Notes under the pieces: generated by a model
Seen by the model: the letters and a program-made list of their open reading frames with translations, nothing else
Told to the model about the DNA's origin: nothing
The model's database searches: none
Program-made: the position numbers and the translations under genes
In this document: piece after piece, positions 46,509-64,000 of the stretch
Numbering within the stretch: position 1 is the first letter of the stretch
Layout: each line of letters starts with the position of its first letter
From: Chondrilla cf. caribensis
Lineage: Eukaryota > Porifera > Demospongiae > Chondrillida > Chondrillidae
DNA length: 64,000 nt
Direction of reading: 5' to 3'
Assembly (NCBI GenBank): GCA_964020155.1
Contig: OZ026561.1
Span: forward strand, 1,412,047 to 1,476,046

Positions 46509-49500
46509 GTCCCCACATACATAATATGTGTATACATGTGTACATGCAGCATGCCAGGTATTTACTAAACTACATACAATGCACAAGTTGGCTTCCTGTG
46601 GCATTTGACCGTTAGGAAATGACACATCCCAACAGGAAGTCACACATTTGAACAACCCTTACGTCATATTATGAATGTGATCATGTCACTAGTATGGTTG
46701 TGGAGGAGGTCAGTAGTATGTACATGTGGTAGGTTATTTCCTATTCACACGTCTACTAATCATTGCTCAACCAAAGGTGCACCTTCAAAATTAATAGCAA
46801 CAGATTGACAACATACCCTAATTCCAGAAAGTAATGTGTGATTAAAATAATACAAATCATCCAAATCTGGGATAGAATTATATGAATGTTATTATAAAAA
46901 TGCGCAATGCCATTTTGAACACCAGAAACAAATAATGCACGCTTAAAAATGGCGTTTTTAATCATGCGCCGGCGAATTCACTCGCAATGTTTGCATTTAT
47001 AAAATATCGCATTAATTTCCGGAATTACGGTACCACATAATAACTAAAGTACCTCTCGGGATGCTGTAGCGGATACAGACACCTTTGCCTAATTGACACC
47101 TCGTTCTTCGCCCTCAGTATCAATTAGGCACAGGTGTCTGTATATCCGCTACAGCTTCTTGAGAGGTACTTTAGCTATTACTTGATCACCACTTGATATC
47201 AAGATGGCGAAATTGAGCCTGGCTATGCAAGACCAGGCCAACTACTATCCTCATCCCTCCTTGCAGGTCCTTGTCACGAGTCTGTGTATACACCAGATGT
47301 TGAAAACGGTTGGCCTGTGTTGGAAATTTTCAAGTGGATTTCGTTTGCCATTTTGACTGTTTGTGCCATAATAGTCGTGTACAATTACTACATGTTACCC
47401 ACTCCACCACATTCACGAACGACCAAGGCCGATGGTACACTCAGGAAGTCAGGGATGTCTCCAGAAGAGAGAAAGAAAACAGAAGAACAAATAAAGAAAC
47501 TATCAAGTCGTTTATGGAAAAATCCCAATGAGAGTCCACCCCCACCTAAGCCACAGAAGCCAATCGTTCAAGAGATAAACATTTTGAAATTGCCCCCTTT
47601 ACAACGACCAATTCCCCCCAGTGACGCAGACCGACCTCATGTTATAGAGATCTTGTCCGGGGAGAAGCTGCTACGACTGGGCTGGCACAAGGAGGCATTG
47701 GAGAAGTTCGACGAACTACTGAAGGCCTTTCCACAGAGTCCTCGTGGTCAGTTAGGTGCTGCCGAAGCTAAATGCAGTCTAGCAGAGGAGCTCCACAGTA
47801 CAACCCTCCTTGACGAGTGCATGGAGCTGTACACGAAAGTGGGTGAATCGTTTCTTGCTCCCGATCACCTTCGGGTGGAGGCAATCAGTCGGTTGTTGAA
47901 GCCGGCGGCTTTGAGTGGAAAGACTGACAAAAAGATTTGGGCTGCCGAAAAGCTGTTTGAACTTCAACCCAATTCAATTGAGGTGGCAAATCAGTTGAGT
48001 TTCTACTATCTATCATCAGGCAAGGTGGACAAGGGTAAATCTCATTTGAAGAAGGTTTTGGAGAAATGGCCGCAGAATGTGATAGCACGGGCCCACATGG
48101 GACGCGTACTGATCTTCGAGGGTGATGTAGACGAAGGTTCTAAGGCCATACTTGAGGGGATCGAAAAGGAAGAGATAATTCGCAAGGATCCCACCTTCTA
48201 CCAGCTGCTTGGAGATGCTCTGGTGAAGAAAGATCGGAAGAGTGAGGTATGTATACGTACATGTATGGTGTGTATCAGCTTATGTATATGTACCAGTATA
48301 CTTATGTACATGTGTACGTATGTGCATAAACATAACTGTATGTATACATGCCGTATCCTTATGTGGTGAATGGTAGACAATTTATACTGCATAGCTCAAT
48401 ACAATATATTATATGCAATAGAAATGTGCTCACTAATTTCCTGCCTCGTTCTCATGCAATTAATCCTAACAACGAAACCTGTCTGGTGACCTGTGCTACA
48501 TGGCTTATGTATGCACAGTTTACCTTTGATCTAACCCTCAACCAGGATACCAGTGCATGAACATAACTGTATGTATACATACTTTTATCCTGGTTGAGGG
48601 TTAGATCAAAGGTAAAACTGTGTGTACAAAAGCTATGTGCTAAAGTGCAAACAGATTACCTCAGGCTTCGCCATTACATACGTATGCTTGAATATAATCT
48701 GTACTTATACTTTGGATAGTATAGCTTATTTAAACTGCAGAGACCACTAGCCTATGGAGCTATCATTAAGGCACCCAGTGGATAAACAGTACCAAAGCTA
48801 CAGGATAAAAAAGAAGAATGAAACAATTACAATTTAGTTGAAATGTAAATAGAAAAAAACTGCAACAATTCTATTCAACTGCAGTCAAATTAATTGTATA
48901 TAATATTATTATGATTAATGCTAGGTACATGCACCAAAGAGTTATGTATACACTTCCTTATGCACCTCTCTGTCTTTAGAGCAACGCGTTGTACAAGAAA
49001 GCTGCAGAGTACGGGGTGTTCCCCTCCCAGTGGCAGAGACCTATCGTCATGGAGAGGGACCTCAAGGCCCAACCCTTGTGGAGTACAGGAGAGCTGTCGA
49101 GCTACAGTGCTGCTTTGGAAAGGATCCACAATCACTTGGAGAGCATAAGAAGGTTTGTTGTAGCTCAAAGTGCTTTCAAGGAGGGCTGTTATAGCTGATT
49201 GTGCTAATGAGGGGAGTTGTTGTAGCTTGAAATGCTTATACGTAAGGTTTTGTTGTGGCGCAAAGGTGTGCTTATAGAAGAGTGACTTTAGCTGAGAGGT
49301 GTGCTTATAAGCTGGTTTACTGTAACTTGTAGGAAGAGTTGTTGTAAATCCTTGTATATCCCAGACCCTTTTGAAACATTAAGGGCAGGAATGCTCTGAG
49401 CTATATACGTAGATGGGACTATTGTTGTAGCTAGCAGATGTGCTTATAAGGAGGTTATAGTGAACAGATGTGCTTATAAGGAGGGTTATTGCAGCTAGGC

Positions 49501-49876
49501 TTCAGTGCACCTAACTAGTTTGGTGTCAAATGCATGCTCACCTCCACTCCACTTTGTCTCACATCATCAGCGAAGCACTGCAAATCTTAGAAGATGATGC
49601 TTCACTCTACAAAGCGGAGAATCCTGCTATGGTTATGACTGGCAACTGGAGGACCTTCATCTTGTATGCCAAAGGGAAGAAGGAGAGTAGGAATTGTGCA
49701 TTGGCACCTAAGACATGTGCTTTGTTGGCTACAATTCCTGATGCAACCAAGTGTACTCATGGGCAGGTGTGTGTGTGTGTGTGTGGTGTGTGGTGTGCGT
49801 GTGTGTGTGTGGTGTGCGTGTGCATGTATGCGTGTGTGTGCATGTGTGTGTGTGTGTCTGTCTGTTTGTCTGTCTA

Positions 49877-49928
<52 letters not shown>

Positions 49929-49946
49929 TGTCTGTTTATCTGTCTA

Positions 49947-49989
<43 letters not shown>

Positions 49990-50082
49990 GTGTGTGGTGT
50001 GCGTGTGTGTGTGTGGTGTGCGTGTGCATGTATGCGTGTGTGTGCATGTGTGTGTGTGTGTGTCTGTCTGTTTGTCCGTCTA

Positions 50083-50151
<69 letters not shown>

Positions 50152-50551
50152 ATGTGACCACTGGTAAATGTTGCAAATAACTCCTACATACGTATGTACG
50201 TATGCGCATAGTACATATATTATGTTTATCCCAACTCAGATCAAGTTTGCTCTGTTGTCTCCAAGCACTGTTATGTGGCCTCACACTTCAAAGGCAAACA
50301 CAAAGCTGAGAATGGTGTTCACCTTGCAGGACAGCGACGGGGCAGCTGTGGTGGTTGCTCAGGAGCAGAGGTGAGATGTTGTTCACGTGTGTATTTGTAC
50401 ACAAAAGTGTTTGTTTGTGTATCATTGGATGGTGCAGCCTTTTGGTTTCTGGGAGCGTTTGAAATCAGTTTCTCATGGCTTTTTACTTTCCCAAGTTTTG
50501 ACTCAGAGGGTCATCTTTAGTGACACTCTTACTAAAGACAACTCTATAGTG

Positions 50552-50619
<68 letters not shown>

Positions 50620-51052
50620 TTGGCCTGCATTTCCTCACCCTTGATGTGTCTTTAGGAGCATAGCAGTTACTGGATGGTGTGTGTGTGTGTGTGTGTGTGA
50701 GGAGGGGGGAGCTTGTGTATTATGTTTATGCGTTAATTTTTACATATTATGTACGTATGTACAATTAACCTTTGTTCAGTACAGCTACAGTACTGCAGCA
50801 TAATCCATGTAAGGGAATTATGACTTACCATGTTTGTCACTATAATATTCTTAGTGTACTTCACATGTACAAGCTGTTTCCTGTTCTTCCACTATGTACA
50901 GACAGCTGTCCTCTCTAGCACCGACTGTGTTTGACAATTCCTTCGAACACCAACTGAAGAATGAAGGCGAGAAGTTATGGGTGGGACTAGTCATTGATGT
51001 GTGGCATCCCGATCTAACGGACAAGAGACGGTCAACACTCAGACCATTCTAG
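43791..51052 (+). CDS. ASPH: Aspartyl/asparaginyl beta-hydroxylase
   Basis: Six exons in phase: 43791-43896, 47267-48246, 48980-49152, 49571-49766, 50240-50370, 50902-51052; 578 aa (human long form 758). A short cytosolic N-terminus precedes one transmembrane helix at ~57-76 ([16 protein letters not shown]), making it a type II ER protein. A Pro-rich linker and TPR-like helices follow ([53 protein letters not shown]). The C-terminal catalytic domain has [13 protein letters not shown] (metal His H500, 2OG-contact Arg R509), FDNSFEH (metal His H545) and [10 protein letters not shown]. The enzyme hydroxylates Asp/Asn in EGF-like domains using Fe(II) and 2-oxoglutarate with only two His ligands. 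The calcium-binding acidic segment of the vertebrate protein is absent. Exon 4 ends CAG at a (GT)n array. AATAAA at 51291 is a plausible poly(A) signal. Confidence 0.95.
44827..45021. mobile_element. 195-bp TIR MITE, family CAGTGAAACCTCTCTAATCC
   Basis: Ends CAGTGAAACCTCTCTAATCC and inverse ggattagcaaggtttcactg, with TA on both sides. Internal palindrome around ccatacttggatgtatgg. In ASPH intron 1. Confidence 0.88.
45304..45483. mobile_element. 180-bp TIR MITE, family CCGTATAGCGGG
   Basis: Ends CCGTATAGCGGGATATTTTC and inverse gaaaatttcccgctatatgg, with TA duplications at 45302 and 45484. A diverged inverse copy lies near 10200-10364. Confidence 0.88.
45680..46205. mobile_element. 526-bp hAT-like MITE carrying a nested repeat
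   Basis: Ends TATGGGTTGGGTGATA and tatcacccatcccta (inverse), with 8-bp flanks actagtac / acttgtac. The interior is rich in cgatatatcg. A copy of the CTTCGCTG...GAATTCTAGCCC dispersed repeat sits inside (~45838-45960). Confidence 0.8.
46372..46503. repeat. (TG)n microsatellite in ASPH intron 1
   Basis: Two TG arrays split by gtctctctctctc. Confidence 0.95.
46816..47030. mobile_element. 215-bp TIR MITE, family CCCTAATTCC
   Basis: Imperfect inverted ends (CCCTAATTCCAGAAAGTAATG and inverse cattaatttccggaattacgg) flanked by TA. Confidence 0.7.
47045..47173. mobile_element. 129-bp foldback element
   Basis: Two ~56-bp arms (TAAAGTACCTCTCGGGATGC.. and inverse) around a ~20-bp loop; the RNA would be one long hairpin. 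It ends about 90 bp before ASPH exon 2. Confidence 0.85.
48514..48621. repeat. Inverted repeat in ASPH intron 2
   Basis: Arms cacagtttacctttgatcta.. (48514-48549) and the inverse (to 48621) enclose a ~36-bp loop. The loop resembles sequence at 48322-48350. Confidence 0.8.
49767..50151. repeat. (TG)n compound microsatellite starting at the ASPH exon 4 donor
   Basis: The first GT is the splice donor itself. The block gtctgtctgtttgtctgtct and a tgtggtgtgcgtgtg module each recur, giving a duplicated higher-order structure. Confidence 0.92.
50554..50618. repeat. (TG)n microsatellite in ASPH intron 5
   Basis: Pure TG array, about 65 bp. Confidence 0.95.
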
Positions 51053-51780
51053 TGCATCCTTAGTTGTGGACTACCATTTTCAACCGGAAACAGGCTTTTT
51101 TCATGTGTTATTTTGCAACAACGGTTTGTGTATTTAGTTTCTCCTCAAATCAGCATGACATAGTGTGACATAACTGTATAGTGTGTGGTGAATTCATTAT
51201 GATAATAATAATAATAACATGCCTTTGGAATGTATGTACAATTCAAATGTGTTATGTTCGGACCTGTGTGCTGAATACTCAAATTAATTAAATAAATTGT
51301 GTATAATTAATTAATATTCACTGTACATGTCTACTATAAAAGACAATATATGTAAATAGCCATCTCATTAGCTCATACTTACAAGGGACTGGACTTGCAT
51401 GCTTCATGTTTTTGGATACCTCAATTGAGGATGGGATTCTAGTGATTGAATTCATGAACATTGATCCATGTCATGTAGCTAGATATTTAATAATTATGTT
51501 TCAATGGGAATTTATCCAACAAGAAAAGTGTTCATGGCATTTTACTCTTGTAATACCCGCAACCAAATCGTTGGTACTACTGTCGTTGCGAGACGCAGGT
51601 GTCCGGCTGGGCTGTTCGCGAGCAAAACGCATTGTACGTGACGCGCCCCAAATCAGCTGCAGTGTGGTACGTATGTACCCACACCGCCAAGTGTAGGGGT
51701 CGTGAGGTCATATGACGTCATTCGACCCCCACTAAATTTTGGTGAACCCGCAGCCTGGGTGATTGGATCGACTCTCAAAA
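51053..51780. other. Intergenic region ASPH to HNRNPM
   Basis: ASPH 3' UTR with AATAAA at 51291, then the HNRNPM promoter and leader (acgtcattcg at ~51715 resembles a CRE/ATF site, weak). A 96-codon frame at 51406 has no recognisable features. Confidence 0.5.
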
Positions 51781-59655
<7,875 letters not shown>

Positions 59656-59999
59656 AGGGGCACACATACCCGCAAGGTGTATGTGTGCGTGTGTCTCTAG
59701 AGACGTTGATAGTTCTTGTGCTTGTTTTGTTATTTTATCAACCCTGGTTGGTTGCGTACATCTACTGAATGGAGTACAACCTCACATATAGGACCACATC
59801 AACTTTATAAGCATAATTAAATGTTAATTTGGATCATCTGTATTATCCAAACATTTATTAAATACTTTAGTTTAGGAATGTATGTGTGTGTAATTTTGAT
59901 ATGATGAATATAATTATATCATCGCTATGTACACGTATTGCATGCATTTTGGTGCTGGAAATCGGCTGCCATTTTTTTCAAATCGATTGTCTGTGCATA

Positions 60000-60185
60000 G
60001 TAACTGATTGATTAATCAATTAATCATGTGGAGTGATCAAGCGGGCGTAATCGGAAACCACTCCCACTTCATTAGGCTGAGTAGTCATCCAATAGACGTG
60101 ATGTGGAGTCTTTAGAGTCCTTTTCACATTTCAGGTACTCTTGAAGTACAAATTGAACCCATGGAGCGAATTAAGTTCTGTGATT
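60000..60185 (-). repeat. Dispersed repeat, copy 2 (inverse of 23920-24110)
   Basis: See copy 1. gattaatcaattaatc forms one end and ccatggagcgaatta the other. A related gattaatcgattaatc piece is near 55985. Confidence 0.75.
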
Positions 60186-60239
60186 GTATAATGATGCATA
60201 CAACATACAGTAGTACATGATGGTTATGGGTGGTTTATG

Positions 60240-60550
60240 GCCTTGAGTTGAAAAAAAAAATAAAAAAGGTCATCCACTCGGGGTCGAACAAACCCATGGT
60301 CGGCTTTATAGGGACTTTCCACAGGTACTGTGTACTTGGTCATTCCGCGAATGCAGAAGACACTATTCTAGCTGGGAGGTCAGCCGCGAGTCCCAAAGCT
60401 CCCCCCTACGGTTCTTTGTAGAGAGTATTGCGACTGACCACCAGGAAGTGAGCTCTTTTTTTTCAGAGAAAAAAACCGTCCTTTTGAGATTTCGAACCCG
60501 CGACCTGGAGCCTAGAATCGTGTCACCTGACCAACCGGCTACCGTGACCT
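60240..60550 (-). mobile_element. tRNA-derived SINE
   Basis: Read on the minus strand, 60550 to 60476 gives an A-box-like TAGCCGGTTGGTCAGG and a B-box-like GGGTTCGAAATC about 40 nt apart, the pol III promoter of a tRNA-like head. A body follows, with a second ggttcg-like element, ending in an A/T-rich tail near 60248. Acceptor-stem pairing is absent, so it is not a functional tRNA gene. Confidence 0.7.
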
Positions 60551-60639
60551 ATCTATTTTATTATTAGTATCTGCGCTATTTATAGTTGCCCTAAGTGTAC
60601 AATTTGATAAAAAATGATAAAAGTGGAGTCGCAGAAGCC

Positions 60640-60790
60640 TTCACCAGCACTCAAAATACTTGGACGTCTACTTTAGGTTTGTAAAAACCTTCGCTGGAGG
60701 TATAAAGTTCGTCGAAGCCGTTTCGCTTGAATTCTAGCCGAATTTCTAATTCTCGGCCTTTTGAAATCGGCCATCTTTTTTGCCCAATAT
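60640..60790 (+). repeat. Dispersed repeat family, copy (CTTCGCTG..GAATTCTAGCC)
   Basis: Contains ttggacgtct, aaaaaccttcgctgg, gaattctagccgaatttc and gaaatcggccatctttttt. Other copies: 3405-3560, 7701-7857, ~12105-12250 (inverse) and ~45838-45960. Confidence 0.8.
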
Positions 60791-60868
60791 AAAATATAAT
60801 ATAAATTCACTGTTTCGGTTACGTGTAAGAACACATTATGACATTATGTTACCTAAAGACTCGTGACA

Positions 60869-61734
<866 letters not shown>

Positions 61735-62387
61735 TGTCACTGAACTACGTCAATATAAAATCCAAGCATTTGCGAGGTTCTGAACTTTGTTCACAACTAG
61801 TATTATATACGCATATACAGCTAATGAAAAGAAATTTGCATTATTTATTGTTTGATTATAATTATAATAATACTAAGTGACCATACATCACACAAGAACA
61901 ATCATACAGCATAATAAAAGCTTGATATTGGGGTGCCAGGGCTTGAATGCAACTAGACCAAATCTACTATAATATTTTTATGCACGAGTTCTCACAGATA
62001 TACCTACAAAGCCGCAATATTGAATTTTGTATTAAATGTATGTACAGAATATTATTATTGCAAATCCAATCTATAGAATGTTATACTCATCCTTCAAATT
62101 AAATGCAGATCATATTATACAGAATTAATATAATTACAATGCATACAGATAAATAATAATAATTATTGCTTTTATATTATTAATATACATACAGGTGCAT
62201 ACATTCCCATGTTATATTATTGATATATAATATAAAATATAGAAGTTCTGTAATTTGCAATTGCTATATTAGATGTATATTATCTACAATAATTTTACTC
62301 TTTTGAACAACATAATGCCAAATGAATTTTAATAATCATTAATCCATTAAGCTGGATGTAATAAAATTCTAGTTTATTAGCTGTTGT
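61735..62387. other. AT-rich intergenic region
   Basis: 3' flank of acyl-CoA oxidase (-) and of the unknown gene (+). No exon or element recognised. Confidence 0.5.
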
Positions 62388-63307
62388 CTACAGTTTAGAA
62401 GTAGGCGGCTTCAAGAAATCCTTTATGTACTTGTGGTAAGCATCATGGACCTGATGAGTGGGCGGGAGGAGTGAGATAGGAATGAGTGGGTGGGAGGAGT
62501 AGGGTGAGGATGAGTGGGCAGATGAGGATGAGTGGGCGGGAGGAATAGGATGAGGATGAGTGGGCGGGAGGAGTAGGATGAGAATGAGTGGGCGGGATGA
62601 GTAGGATGAGAATGAGTGGGCGGGATGAGTAGGATGAGAATGAGTGGGCGGGATGAGTAGGATGAGAATGAGTGGGTGAGAGGAGTAAGAAGGGGAAGAG
62701 TGGGTGGGAGGAGTGAGTTGAGGTCAAGTAGACAGTGTCAGTGCTGGGTGCTGGATGAGGGTGATTCACCAGAAGTGGTGAGAATGGAGCGGGTGAATGA
62801 GTAAGCACAAATTAGTATTCATGTGTGGTACTGTATGAAGAAATAGCAGAATGAACAGTTGAGCCTAGGATAACCGTTTATTCTGCTATTACAACCGCCA
62901 ATAGCAAACAGTTGATGAATTCAAACGAGTGAATAATTCAGAATATTCATTACATTAGATTGTGCACTGGATAGGAACTAACTGGATTCTTGTTGGTTGG
63001 TGAGTTTTTGGCCCATTTATACATCTTCTCGTACACATCACCATCGTAACAACCCAGGATTGAGTCGAGGATGTAGTCACTGTGGTTGAAGGCATCAACT
63101 AGCGGAACTGCTTCAGCTCTGAGGAGAGGGAGAGAAGGGAGCACCGAAAAGTAGAGACTGTTTTGTGCAGTTGACGCAACTGCTTGTGGAGTACCTGATT
63201 ATGGGAAGCAGATTGTACAACTGCTGACGAGCTAATTCAACTTGAGAAGAATCCAAGTAACCATCCTATGATTGTAACATTGAAATAGTGTATAGCACTT
63301 GTGGAAT

Positions 63308-63353
<46 letters not shown>

Positions 63354-63380
63354 ACATGTACACACATGTACACACACACA

Positions 63381-63436
<56 letters not shown>

Positions 63437-63438
63437 CA

Positions 63439-63474
<36 letters not shown>

Positions 63475-63956
63475 ATCATGAACTCAGCAGCACATTCCAC
63501 TATTCCATGCAGACAATACAGGTCACACAATGCCTTCATTATTGCCTCATTTTCGGGACAGAAGTCATAAAGAGTGAGAGCCTCGATGAAATACCTCACA
63601 ACAGTGAGATGACAATGGGCCTAACATTGGAGTGAGAACAGGAAGTGGAGGAGAGGAGGAAGAGGATCAGAGGAAGAGGAAGTGGAGGAGTGGAGGAAGA
63701 GGATGAGAGGAAGAGCAAGTGGAGGAAGTGGATCGGTGGAAGAGGAAGTGGAGGAGTGGAGGAAGAGGAAGGGGAGAGGGAGAAAAAAATAACATCACTC
63801 ACTCTCCACACTCAATACATTATGCATCACGATTGCACAACAGAGGTTACCTTGGCAGCAGCTACCAAATCCACTGATGCAATGTTCCAGGCCTCTGCTT
63901 GGTGGACACCTTGTTCAATGGCCTTCTTGTAACACTGAGCTGCCTTCGACACCAGT
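62388..63956 (-). CDS. Peroxisomal acyl-CoA oxidase, C-terminal exons (partial)
   Basis: Five exons in phase: 63851-63956, 63474-63620, 63195-63265, 62983-63118, 62388-62450; the gene continues beyond the right edge. The protein part reads AWNIASVDLVAAAKAHCHLTVVRYF, then LCDLYCLHGI, RAEAVPLVDAFNHSDYIL, GCYDGDVYEKMYKWAKNSP and ends PPTSKL. Human ACOX1 has [53 protein letters not shown] and SKL. The last three residues are the peroxisomal targeting signal PTS1. The enzyme carries out the first, FAD-dependent, H2O2-producing step of peroxisomal beta-oxidation; this C-terminal helical domain helps form the dimer. ACOX1-type fits best, but ACOX2/3 cannot be excluded without the N-terminus. Confidence 0.93.
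62455..62720. repeat. ~28-bp G-rich minisatellite in the last acyl-CoA oxidase intron
   Basis: About nine units of gaatgagtgggcgggatgag plus taggat, more degenerate leftwards. On the sense (minus) strand it is C/T-rich and runs into the final acceptor. Confidence 0.88.
63308..63473. repeat. (AC)n microsatellite flush with an acyl-CoA oxidase donor
   Basis: CA array with gtacatgtac interruptions; on the sense strand its first GT is the donor after ...FMM. Confidence 0.93.
63645..63790. repeat. Purine-rich imperfect repeat
   Basis: Gaggaagaggatgagagg-type units in the intron between the first two acyl-CoA oxidase exons; polypyrimidine on the sense strand. Confidence 0.8.
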
Positions 63957-64000
63957 CTAGGGGAGTCCACATGTATGTATGTAATAACATACATCGAACA

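Noticed and set aside
51406..51696. 96-aa frame upstream of HNRNPM
   Set aside because: No recognisable motif; it sits between a poly(A) signal and the HNRNPM promoter and appears to be chance.
60476..60550. Functional tRNA gene
   Set aside because: A and B boxes are present, but the acceptor and anticodon stems do not pair; a SINE head is the better reading.

Overview
The window is eukaryotic and metazoan: most genes are split by short GT-AG introns whose phases join cleanly, and intergenic DNA is full of (AC)n microsatellites, minisatellites, terminal-inverted-repeat elements and decayed non-LTR retrotransposons. The conserved genes (cereblon, BLOC1S5, PCLAF, CHRAC1, CCDC43, ASPH, hnRNP M, peroxisomal acyl-CoA oxidase) are animal genes. 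Compact head-to-head pairs and a Cys-rich, YLDD-box retrotransposon of a kind I associate with sponges and cnidarians suggest an early-branching invertebrate, perhaps a sponge; the species cannot be fixed from sequence alone. All gene models are my own splice reconstructions and have no transcript support.

Layout. 1-2.0 kb: one exon of an MBOAT acyltransferase (-), a 17-bp minisatellite and a large CA block. 2.7-10 kb: a retrotransposon graveyard. A ~1.1-kb unit is tandemly duplicated, and each copy carries a different R4/Dong-like restriction-endonuclease-type retrotransposon in the same TTA microsatellite; one is intact (1007 aa). 11.1-13.8 kb: BLOC1S5 (-) and PCLAF (+), 124 bp apart head to head. 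14-16.6 kb: inverted-repeat elements and a pseudogene scrap. 16.7-20.1 kb: two tandem intronless gamma-butyrobetaine-dioxygenase-like genes that look gene-converted over their first half. 21.2-29.1 kb: a complete ten-exon cereblon gene (-) with three minisatellites in its introns.

29.2-34.5 kb: a 480-bp inverted repeat carrying small ORFs brackets a large intron-bearing, transposase-like gene (-). That gene begins with a 2A-like NPGP motif and ends with a Tudor-like tail, with a one-base frame break in the middle. 34.5-36.3 kb: a two-exon gene fusing a pseudokinase to an ARF-type GTPase, followed at 37.4 kb by a divergent ARF-like gene. I see this pair as the most novel coding content. 38.8-42.9 kb: CCDC43 (-) and CHRAC1 (+), starts only 40 bp apart. 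43.8-51.1 kb: aspartyl/asparaginyl beta-hydroxylase (+). 51.8-59.7 kb: hnRNP M with three RRMs (+). 60.2-61.7 kb: a tRNA-derived SINE and an unrecognised gene. 62.4-64 kb: the 3' half of acyl-CoA oxidase (-), ending in the peroxisomal signal SKL.

The genes are a neighbourhood, not an operon: protein turnover (CRBN), replication and chromatin (PCLAF, CHRAC1), trafficking (BLOC1S5, ARF-like), splicing (hnRNP M) and oxygenase/lipid metabolism (BBOX-like, ASPH, ACOX). Divergent promoters are common, and several splice sites sit flush against microsatellites.
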